Assembly (NCBI RefSeq): GCF_019175385.1
Contig: NC_083338.1
Span: forward strand, 95,997,777-96,061,776
Direction: 5' to 3'
Length of the DNA stretch: 64,000 nt
From: Lycium barbarum
Lineage: Eukaryota > Streptophyta > Magnoliopsida > Solanales > Solanaceae
Each line of letters begins with the position of its first letter. The stretch's first letter is position 1. Made by a program: the position numbers and the translations under genes. Shown here one piece after another: positions 48,001-57,606 of this stretch. Below the pieces are notes generated by a model, which was not told the DNA's origin, did not search any database, and was given only the letters and a program-made list of their open reading frames with translations.

Positions 48001-49518
48001 CTGGCCAGCCTCGGAGTTCGTTTGGTGGATTCTGGAGATTCTGGGATTTCTGTTCGTCCAGTTGCTGAGTCATCTATTATTCAGGAGGTAAAGCAGCGCC
48101 AGTTTGAGGATCCTCTTTTGATTCAGTACAAAGATGTGGCCCTTAGTAAATCAAAGACTCAGTTTGAGATCTCGCCTGACGGAGTATTATTATATGACGG
48201 CAGATTCTGTGTACCGGACGTTGCGGGCTTACGGCGGCAGATTATGGGCGAGGCCCATAATGCACGATATTCTGTCCATCCTGGTTCCACTAAAATGTAC
48301 CGGGACCTCAGGTGTTTGTATTGGTGGGACGGCATGAAGAAAGATATTGCTGAGTTTGTTAGTCAGTGCCCGAACTGCCAGCAAGTTAAGATCGAGCATC
48401 AGAAGCCCGGTGGATTATTGCAGGAGATGGAAATTCCAGCCTGGAAATGGGAGATGATTAATATGGATTTCGTTGTTGGATTACCGCGCACTCCACGCAG
48501 GTACGACTCTATCTGGGTTGTTGTTGACAGGCTGACGAAATCAGCCCATTTCCTTCCGGTTCGGACTATTTATTCGGCTGAAGACTATGCCAGATTGTAT
48601 ATCAGAGAGATAGTCAGACTTCACGGAGTCCCTATATCTATTATTACTGACCGAGGTACCCAGTTTACAGCAAATTTCTGGAGGTCATTTCAGGAGGGAT
48701 TAGGGACTCAGGTGAGTCTCAGTACAGCTTTTCACCCCCAGTCCGACGGGCAGGCCGAGCGCACTATTCAGACGCTCGAAGATATGTTGCGGGCCTGCGT
48801 TATTGATTTCAGGGGCAGCTGGGATGATCATTTGCCGCTTATTGAGTTTGCCTATAATAACAGTTATCACTCCAGCATTCAGATGGCTCCGTACGAGGCC
48901 CTTTATGGCAGGAGATGCAGGTCTCCTATTGGCTGGTTTGACGTGGGCGAGACTAAGTTGATTGGCCCAGACGTGATCCAGGAGGCTGTAGATAAGGTAA
49001 AGCTTATTCGAGAACGATTATTGGCTGCTCAGAGTCGACAGAAAGCTTATGCAGATAGACGCCGTCGACCGTTAGAGTTCCGGATTGGCGACTGGGTATT
49101 CCTGAAGGTGTCGCCCATGAAGGGTGTCATGAGATTCGGTAAAAAGGGTAAGTTGAGCCCCCGGTACATTGGACCGTATCAGATCGTGCGAAAGATAGGC
49201 GAGGTCGCCTACGAGCTAGACTTGCCATCCGATTTGGAGTCCGTGCACCCGGTGTTTCATGTGTCTATGTTGCGGAAATGTATTGGTGACCCTTCCAGGA
49301 TATTCCCAGTAGATGATCTCCAGGTGACGGAGCAGTTATCTTATGACGAGCAGCCGGTATCTATTCTGGATCGTCAGGTGAGGAGATTGCGCACTAAGGA
49401 AGTGCCTTCGGTTAAGGTTCTATGGCGAAATAACAACCGGGAAGAGATGACTTGGGAGGCGGAGGATGAGATGAAGAAGAGATTCCCCCATTTATTCCCT
49501 ACGCCTCCTGTAATCTAG
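48001..49518 (+). CDS. Integrase plus chromodomain-like tail of the young chromovirus
   Basis: Continues in the same frame directly after TAG 48000; the first ATG is at 48022 (numbering from it, 498 aa). Zinc domain H79/H86...C116/C119. Catalytic D149, D210 and E246 with the canonical 35-residue D-E gap. GPY/F-like C-terminal region (KGKLSPRYIGPYQI). A chromodomain-like segment at ~438-490 (SILDRQVRRLRTKEVPSVKVLW, then EEMTWEAEDEMKKRFPHLF). Chromodomains steer chromovirus integration to marked chromatin; the aromatic cage here is not canonical, as in the Tekay/Del group. No initiation signal is seen, so expression separate from gag-pol is doubtful. Confidence 0.92.
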   Translation: MASLGVRLVDSGDSGISVRPVAESSIIQEVKQRQFEDPLLIQYKDVALSKSKTQFEISPDGVLLYDGRFCVPDVAGLRRQIMGEAHNARYSVHPGSTKMYRDLRCLYWWDGMKKDIAEFVSQCPNCQQVKIEHQKPGGLLQEMEIPAWKWEMINMDFVVGLPRTPRRYDSIWVVVDRLTKSAHFLPVRTIYSAEDYARLYIREIVRLHGVPISIITDRGTQFTANFWRSFQEGLGTQVSLSTAFHPQSDGQAERTIQTLEDMLRACVIDFRGSWDDHLPLIEFAYNNSYHSSIQMAPYEALYGRRCRSPIGWFDVGETKLIGPDVIQEAVDKVKLIRERLLAAQSRQKAYADRRRRPLEFRIGDWVFLKVSPMKGVMRFGKKGKLSPRYIGPYQIVRKIGEVAYELDLPSDLESVHPVFHVSMLRKCIGDPSRIFPVDDLQVTEQLSYDEQPVSILDRQVRRLRTKEVPSVKVLWRNNNREEMTWEAEDEMKKRFPHLFPTPPVI

Positions 49519-49618
49519 ACTTTTGTATTTGTTGTACCAATGAACGGACGGACCATGTGTGTCATTTATATAAAAATGGTTTTCCCGTTATGCTTGTGAG
49601 CCTTCATAAGATTTGTTT

Positions 49619-49654
49619 AACATTCGGGGACGAATGTTCTTAAGGGGGGGAGAA
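49619..49654 (+). other. PPT-adjacent hairpin and polypurine tract
   Basis: AACATTCG-GGGA-CGAATGTT (49619-49638) followed by CTT and AAGGGGGGGAGAA up to the 3' LTR. The tract primes plus-strand DNA synthesis. The hairpin is shared with two other subfamilies in the window. Confidence 0.85.
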
Positions 49655-52556
49655 TGTTAGGCCCCGTGTTTTCGTACAATTGGAAATCGAGAAATAATTA
49701 TGACTAGGGTGTTAGAAGGATATAAATTAATTTGTGAGAATATGACTATGTGGGTTATGGAATCTTTTATGCTAAGACCTCGGGGAAGGCCGAGGATAAA
49801 TTTGGAATTTCGGAAATTAGTTTCGGGAGTTATAAAACGGGACTTTTTAAGCATTGGGCCAAGAAACCAAAATTTTAATTTGCAAGCCCAAAGGAAGAGA
49901 GGGGGCCGGCCAAGCCCAATTTTAAAAGGGTCATGTGCTATGCACATGACCCCAAAAGGATATATACTAGAAAGACTTATCAATTATAGATCAAAAATTC
50001 ATAAATCAAGAACACAAAGAAAAGAGAGGTTCGGCCGTGACTTGAGAGGAGAAGAGAGAAAAAATTTCCAAGCTTGTGTGTGATCCAAAAATCTTGGTTT
50101 CTACATATTTGTGAAGTACTCAAGACGCTCTCCGACGTGGTATAATTTGTTTGGCACGGGGACGACGTTTTCGACAAGTCGGGGTTTCAAGAAAAGGTGA
50201 GAATTCTTACCCTTTTATGTTATAGAATTGATGTGAATGTGTTAAGCATTGGAAGTAGATGGAGATCCCGTAATTTTAATGTAAATAGAAAGTCGTGGGT
50301 GTGTGTTTGTAGTGGGTTTGGCCGAGAGCCATAGAAGGAAAAATTGGTGTGAATTGATCTTGGTTAAGTTGGTCTAATGTGTTGTTGTGATCCTTATATC
50401 ATAAATGATCGATTGTTGAATTAAATTGGCGGTGGAAAACGAATTTGGATGTTATCGGAAAGTGTATATCCTTGGTATCTTTATGTATATCAATGTATAT
50501 TTTGGGTACTAGAGACTTTAGATATGACTTTTTAATGATATGGGTGAATTTGGAATGAAACGACGTTAGTTAGAATGTTCGTCGTGAAATTTGGATATTT
50601 TGAAGAACTATGGAAATTTATTGATTTTGATGCAATTTCGTGTATGGCTTAGATTGAATTTGGAATGTGTTTGACTAGTGTCGGATGGGTAAATGAATAC
50701 AATTATGTGAATATAGAATTGGGATTTTGAAAGTTTGAATGGAAGTTGCCAACTTTAGAAATCATGTAGAACTTTAAAGCTAGAATGGTTTGATTGTTGT
50801 TTGGTTTGGTTGTTGATGTGTGGGCTGTTGTTGTTGTTGTATTTTGAGCCGAGCTAAGTCTCGGGGATGTTAGATTTATAGGGGAAGTGCTGCCGAAATT
50901 TCGGTAGGCAAAAATTGGAGTTAAAGGCATTTTTAAGCCTAAGAATCTCAATTGGTAACTTTGACCATTTGCAGATTTTTGACGAAACGGGACTGGACTT
51001 TTGGAAGGGCTTACGACGTCTGTGAGGTATGTAAAGCTTCCCAATTCTTTATTTGGCATATCTTAGTGTGTTAGTTGAATATGAGACCTTCCGGAGCAGT
51101 TCTGCTCCTCGAAACCCGATCCACAGGAAAGTTACTATTCATTCAATTCGATTGAAGCCTAAAGGCTCCCTTTTGGCTAGAATGCCATTATTCGTCCGAA
51201 ACCTATCGAAATGTGGTCGGGTAACCTAGAAATGATTATGTATGACCCTTGGCATATAACTGCTCATAAAAATATGTTCGCCACCTCACTTCGACTCGAG
51301 GTGGGTCCGCTACCCCCAAAATGCCCGAATTGCCCTTCGGGTCATCTTTGAGAACAGAGTTGAACGTACCCCTTCTGATCTTTGGAACATCCTTCCACGG
51401 GGTATGTTTGGACTATTCGATGCACTAATCCATGTCTTGAACTATATAGACCATTTTGGAATCGTTTTGCAAAATGAAACCTTATGTCGACTAAGTATTC
51501 GACTATTTTGTAATAGGATATGATTTATGAGTTTACTTTGTTTTGAAACACTATTTTGAAATACGATTTGCATTTGTTTGCTCACGACTCCGCTCGTGCC
51601 TTATTATGACTCCGTTCACCGGTTCCCGGGCCGGTTTTGATTGGTGCGCTGTATGATAAATTCGGCTGTATGCTGTGTTACGGTTCCCGAGGCTTCGCCA
51701 TAGGGCCCGGTTCCGTTTGGAGTTATGCTGTGATATGGCTCGGGATGCGATACGCTCACCGATGATTATGATTATGTTCGGGGATGTACGGAGATTTGAA
51801 ACCTTCTGGTGTTATGCTGTGTGTGGCGTCAGCGTTGGAGTGGCGACCACGTTCCTAAGCGTTTGCATGATTTCACTTGCATAGTATATACGTACATGAT
51901 TTCGATACAGATTTTGACATACCAGTTTGTACCCCACTTTGACATTTGATTTGCTTTCGGTTTTGATCTATAATTCTGTACTCCGTGCTTTACATACTCA
52001 GTACATATTTCATACTGACCCCCTTTCTTCGGGGGCTGCGTTTTATGCCCGCAGGTGCAGATATCGGTGATCCTCCGCAGTAGGCTTCACTTCTTGCTAT
52101 TCCGGAGTACTCTTATCCGATCTGGAGTCCACTTTTGGTACAGACTCTTTTGTTTTGTATATATTTGGTATGTCTGACTATTTGGGTACGGCGGGGCCCT
52201 GTCTCGCCACATGTCTTTGTTTTGAGTTCGTAGAGGCCTGTAGTCATATATGTGGGGCGAGGGTCCTATGTGTTTATTGTCTGATTTTGCTTTCGGGTCT
52301 TAAAGCGGTCTGTTTGATATGATGGCCCCAAATGGCCCTTTTGTATATATTTGTATTTTGACCGGCGATGTCTATTCCGCCGCTTTGTTTGAGTTTGATT
52401 TGATATGACCGCTTAAGACATATTTTCGATATAAATTATGTTTGATATAACTTCTTGAAAATTCTGAAATGAGTTTGGATTCGGAAATAAATATGCGATT
52501 TGGTCTGGGTACCCAGGTAGGGTGCCAGTCGCGGCCCACGGGGCTGGGTCGTGACA
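49655..52556 (+). repeat. 3' LTR of the young chromovirus
   Basis: 2902 bp and nearly identical to the 5' LTR. The G-to-A change at 52012 falls in the stem of the CAGTAC hairpin (51998-52018). Confidence 0.97.
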
Positions 52557-52583
52557 TGCTCTAACCAACTAAGCTACAAGAGC
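52557..52583 (-). tRNA. tRNA-Thr(AGT), 5' part (with target duplication)
   Basis: Minus strand from 52583: acceptor GCTCTTG, T8-A9, D-arm GCTTAGTTGGTTA..., then the element. TGCTC at 52557-52561 is the duplicated target and belongs to the A-box/D-stem (GAGCA on the minus strand). With 41528-41579 it completes the cloverleaf. Upstream flank (52584 onward) shows no other gene. Confidence 0.9.
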
Positions 52584-52734
52584 TTGATGTATACTTAGCT
52601 GGTCTCTATCTATACAACTTAACAACATAGAATGATGATAAAGCAGTAAGTCGCTCACATGTTTTGCACATAAATTTAAATCAATCACTTTTACAGGTCG
52701 ATGTCTTCTTTTTTCCTTTTCGCCAGTTGCCTAA

Positions 52735-55700
52735 GTAGGCATTTGGCCATGAAAACCAAATATTTTTCACATTATGTAACGACCCATTTGGTCGTTATTG
52801 CATTTTATCCTTTTTGCCCACGTTGACTCGTCCCTAAGCTTTGTTAGTACTATTTTGATCTACGGGGACCGGTGGTACAGTTCCCTCGGCATAATTTTGG
52901 GTTTTGGAATGACTTTTAGAAAATTTGGTCTTAAAGCGAAAACCGTTTGACTCGAAGTTGACTTTTGGGTAAATGTGTCCGTAATCGAATTCCGACAGTT
53001 CCATTAGGTCTAGAGGGTGATTTATAACTTAGTGGTATCATTGGTTTGGTTCCCTAAGGGTTCGGGTGTGATTTGGGTCATTGGTTGAGAAACTGGTTAA
53101 GTTAGAATTGGAGTTGACTACGGCCAACATCGGGTCAAGATGAACCCGTGTCAATGTTTTGAAAGTTCCAATAAGTTTGTATGACTATTTTGGACATGTC
53201 CACAAATTTTGGTAAGATTCCGATTAGTTTTGGATAAGTTTGGGTTGTACGGTGATTGTTTTCGATTTCGACATCGATTTGAGCATAAAGGGTACCATAT
53301 TGAGCAAACGGCCTTTGATTCGTGTTTCGACTAAACCATTATATCCGTATCGTAATTTTGGAGCCATAGCAACTGAAATCATCAAGTTTCAACTTTGTAT
53401 GAGGGAATTATAGTCATTTTACAAAGAATTGGGTTGCCAGATTTTTCAAATTAATTACGAAATTGCCACTGAATTCGTATTTAAAAATCTGCACTTTTCC
53501 AAATATTAAAACCAACATACATTACAAGGTCAAATGGAGTGATTCAAAAGCCTAACTTGACTGGAATTTTCCAAGGAATCCATTGGATGCATCAAAATTT
53601 GGGATCGTTTGGCACTAGAAACGAGGCAGAACAGCTGGGCATTTTTGGCTATTAATGTTGTTGGAGTTTCTGTCATCTTGAAAGTTTGAGTTTGGAGAAT
53701 TCAAGGATGTTCTTCAAGTTTCTTCCATGGGGTAAGGTCTAAATCATAATCAAAGTATTTTCCTTTGATTCATTCCCTTGGTTTAAGCTTTAATCCATGA
53801 TTTCTAAAGTAGGAAATTGGAATTTTTCACGAAAGAAGGTTTAATGGGTCTTTCTTGAGAAGTTCATAAAATTGGTTAGACTTCCTAAGTTACTTTGAGT
53901 AACGAAATTTATTGGGTTTATGCTAGATTATGATGTATCTAAGGTTGTTAATCATAGACCCTCCATTATTAGTGTTGAATTCTTGAATTTAAGAGTTAGG
54001 GTTTATATCCAAAATTGAGGATTTTGCTTGGATTTCGAAATTGGATGAATCCTTGAGTTAATTTAGCAATTATTTGATGGGTTTTGATCACTTAGTGTTT
54101 AATTGGATAATTTACCCCCGAATTTCCCGTTTTGCCCTTGTGGGCCCCGTTTCCCCAAATTCTAGGGTTGGTTTTTGACCCAATTTGAATCATAGCAATA
54201 TAGGTATCGATCTTCATGATTTTTAATCTAGATTTAGAATATGACTAGACTTTATTGATCTTGAGGCTCAAAGGAAATAAAAAGGCTATGGTGTGATTGT
54301 TGATGATATTTGTTGTTCGGCCTTCCAGGCCTATGGAGAGACTTCGTTTAGCGAAACATATATTTAGACGATATTGTTGGAGAAAGCATGTAAACCTTCG
54401 GGTATGAAGTTGGGTTGGATATTGTCTTAGGTTGGGTCCTGTTGTGTGATTGGGGCTAGCCATTCCGTTATGTTGTGACTTGATTTGTTCTATTGTTGTT
54501 GGCTTGATTCCACATGGTGATATAGATATTGGAGACTATTGACATATTTTTTTCATGATATTGTAGTATCTTACTTGTTGATGTTTGATACGAGGATAGT
54601 ATTCTATATGGCTTGTGTAGCCTTTTCATGATATTATTTGTGTGCCCTGTGTGGTACTGTTGGGATTGAATTGGTTGTTGATATTGCATTGAATCGTATT
54701 CATACTCATTTCTATGATACATTGATATTGCATGGTTATGGTACTGATGATGATAAATGAGAGAGTGTAGCCTCCGTGGTCTTTGCCGGAGGGCGCGAAA
54801 GAGAGATGAAATTCTGTGATCTGAGGTCATGTATCGGAGCAAAATGAGTGTTGATAAGATATCTTGTTGTTGTCATCTGCATACTTGAATCATTCATTGA
54901 ACACTATGTTGTTTGACAGGGGGTGACGATGTGGCTGTTGTTTTTGAAATACTTGAGAGGTTTTATACTAATTGCACGACCATTCTATGCTATGTGATAC
55001 GGGATGGTCGGTCGGCATGAAGGGTGGAAAGGTCATCTCTAGGCTATGTGCTACGGAGCGACATAATACATGGACTTCGCGGGTCCCCCATGGGTTGTGC
55101 TACCGAAACGTCGATACTTCCGTCCGGAGTACATGTGTACAACATTGCATTGCATTTGCATTCATACATCATTGCATTGCATTGTATTATAGTTTATATT
55201 ATGATGATCTGGTGATTTAATTGTGTTGTTTGGTTTCGGATTGGATAAATTGAGACTTGGCACACTTGGGATTAGATGTTTCAACCTGGGTGATAACGTG
55301 TACATGGTTCTGACTTGTGTTTGACTCATACTTGTTAATTTATCTGCTTATCTTACTTTATTGTCTGAATTATGTTAGCTATACTTAGTCGGCCGATGAT
55401 ACCTACTAGTACTGTGGTTTGTACTGGCCTGAACTTGCTGCATTCTTTTATGAATGCAGAATTCTAGGTTGGATCTACTTCTGTTTCTCGTGGTTGATAG
55501 TCGCTCTGAGATTTGCTTAGAGTCCATAGGGTGAGCACGAGACGTCCGCCGCCTTGAAGACTCTTCTTTATTTATGTCTTATTTTCTATTCCGAGACATA
55601 CTCAGACTTGATGTATTATTGATATTCCAGACTTGTAGATTCTAGTTAGAAGCTCTTGTATGGATTAGATCGGACTCTGGGGTGTAGTTCCTTATTTCCG

Positions 55701-56115
55701 TACTTTTGCTATATTATAATCATCAGACTTACGTGATTTATTCTCTTCCGCTTATATAATTATTTATTTATGTTTTTACTATCATTGAGTTGAGGGTTCG
55801 CTTACCAAAGTAGGAAAGGTAAGTGCCCGCACGACTTAGCTAAATTGGATCGTGACACTTTATTTGGTATTTTGGAGTTGGAGTTGGACTTGAAGATGGA
55901 GTTGTGTTTGGTTATACTGTTTGCAAAGAATATTTGATTTTTTGAATGTATTGAAAGTGAAAAAAGTGAAAACAAGTTTTTTGGTGTTTTTCAAATTCCA
56001 AATACAACTTCAAATTGTATTTGAAATTTCCATGGCCAAACGTTGATGTCCAAATAAAGCGAAAACGTTTTCCGAAAAAAAGTAAAAATATTTCATGGCC
56101 AACGGGCCTTAAAAG
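52735..56115. mobile_element. MITE (hAT-like style) split by a solo LTR
   Basis: The left end (GGCATTTGGCCATGAAAA, AAATATTTTT) is the reverse of the right end (AAAAATATTTCATGGCCAACGGGCC). Between them lie 52775-55857 (solo LTR) and ~250 bp of MITE body with more CATGGCCAAACG and TGGTTATACTG phrases. No target duplication could be read and no coding content is visible. Confidence 0.6.
52775..55857 (+). mobile_element. Solo LTR, plus strand
   Basis: 3083 bp, TGTAACGACCC...GGATCGTGACA, flanked by CATTA (52770-52774) and CTTTA (55858-55862), a target duplication with one mismatch. It is of the same family as 15863-17786 (shared ends, GGTAAGTGCCCGCACGAC block, hairpin at 55406-55426 with one G-U pair), but more than 1 kb longer. 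No internal domain is present. Local hairpins include CTCCG...CGGAG near 54770-54790. Confidence 0.85.
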
Positions 56116-56864
56116 TCCATAGTTTGGAGTCAATATCACAACAATAAGCTCTTTAAAGAATATCAATTTACTGCTTAAAATAATGTAGTACGAGTATATA
56201 ATATTAAATTAATAAGTTACGAATCTCAAATTTAATTTTTTTATTCTACATACTTACACAACACCGTTTAGTTAAATATTTACATTTAACATGTTGGCTT
56301 GAGTCAGTATTTTAGAATTTGAACCAAATTACTCAAATCTTCAGATTACTAAATAAAGTTTTTACAACAACATCCAAGGTAATCTGTATAATCTTAGATT
56401 CATAAGTTTCGAATCTCAAATTTAATTTTTTATTCTACATACTTACGCAACACCATTTAGTTAAATATTTACATTCAACATTTTGGCTTGAGTCAGTATT
56501 TTAGAACCAAATTACTCAAATCTTCAGATTACTAAATAAAGTTTTTCCAACAAAATCCAAGGTAATATGTTTTTAACACATGGCTAACATCTTATTAACT
56601 TGAACTAATCCTCATTGTTGTAAATATTAATGTTACTATGTGAAGTAATAGACAACAAATATGAAAAAAAATAAAATGACAGAACTAATTTTCTGATGTA
56701 TGTGAATATATTAAAGGCCCAAGATTAAAATTCAGTTTTAGGCCACTTATTTTTGAAAAAACATATAAGACATATATAAACTTACATATAAGACATATAT
56801 AAACTTAAATATAATACAATTAAAAGATTTGATAAGGAATCATCAGTACTACCGTATGATGTTG
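56116..56864. repeat. AT-rich DNA with a 190-bp tandem duplication
   Basis: Units begin near 56211 and 56401 (CGAATCTCAAATTTAA, CTACATACTTAC, GGCTTGAGTCAGTATTTTAGAA) and run to ~56575, with a small deletion in the second. A shorter ~23-bp tandem (CATATAAGACATATATAAACTT) lies near 56763-56808. No gene seen. Confidence 0.7.
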
Positions 56865-57548
56865 TGTTGAGAATGAAGTAAAAGGAGTTACTTAGCCTAA
56901 GGGCATTTATGTCATTTCTTACTAGTCTAATTAGTTACTAACCACCTATCAGTTAGTTAGTTATAGGAAATTAGTGAGTAATCAGTGTAGCCAACTGATC
57001 ACTACGTATGTATATATAGATTGTATCCTCACTTCTTCGCTCATTGAATTGGGTACAAGTTTCATTCATTCATTATTTACAAAGCTTAATCTCTCTTCTT
57101 CCTTATCTCTTCTTCTTCTTCATTTGATTCATGCAAGAACTGTATTCACTTTTTTTTTATTAAGAGCATGTTAAAGCATGCCGTATACCAAGCCTCCGAT
57201 CCTGTGTGTTGAGAATGAAGTAAAAGGAGTTACTTAGCCTAAGGGCATTTATGTCATTTCTTACTAGTCTAATTAGTTACTAACCACCTATCAGTTAGTT
57301 AGTTATAGGAAATTAGTGAGTAATCAGGGTAGCTAACTGATCACTACATATGTATATATAGATTGTATCCTCACTACATCACTAATTGAATTGAGTACAA
57401 GTTTCATTCATTCATTCTTTACAAAGCTTAATCTCTCTTCTCCCTCATCTCTTCTTCTTCTTCTTCATTTGATTCATGTAAGAACTGTATTCACTTTTTT
57501 TTATTAAGAGCATGTTAAAGCATGCCGTGTACCAAGCCTCCGATCCTG
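56865..57548 (+). repeat. 342-bp tandem duplication, LTR-like
   Basis: Copies 56865-57206 and 57207-57548 begin TGTTGAGAATGAAG and end CCTCCGATCCTG, with few differences. Each has TATATATAG followed by TTGTATCCTCACT (promoter-like), CATTCATTCAT, and near its end TTATTAAGAGCATG, reminiscent of a decayed TATCAGAGC primer site. It could be a copia-type LTR plus adjoining leader repeated head to tail, but no coding part links them. It sits just before the LINE. Confidence 0.7.
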
Positions 57549-57606
57549 AAAGACAACATCAAGTTATTCAACTGCCTTCATAATTTCATTCAGAATAGAC
57601 AATGCA

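Larger units (their letters stand above)
41580..52556 (+). mobile_element. Young Tekay/Del-like chromovirus (Ty3/gypsy)
   Basis: 10,977 bp. LTRs 41580-44480 and 49655-52556 begin TG and end CA, with perfect TGCTC duplications (41575-41579 and 52557-52561). I found only three differences between the LTRs: a substitution plus one-base indel at 43267-43271 versus 51342-51347, and a G/A at 43936 versus 52012. Primer site 44485-44496, polypurine tract 49641-49654. Gag, protease, RT, RNase H, integrase and a chromodomain-like tail are all present, with two breaks. Long LTRs and the C-terminal domain suggest the Tekay/Del clade. It sits inside a tRNA-Thr gene. Confidence 0.97.

Noticed and set aside
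41580..52556. Endogenous pararetrovirus instead of a retrotransposon
   Set aside because: LTRs, integrase with D,D35E, polypurine tract and target duplication are present; no movement-protein or coat-type region is seen.
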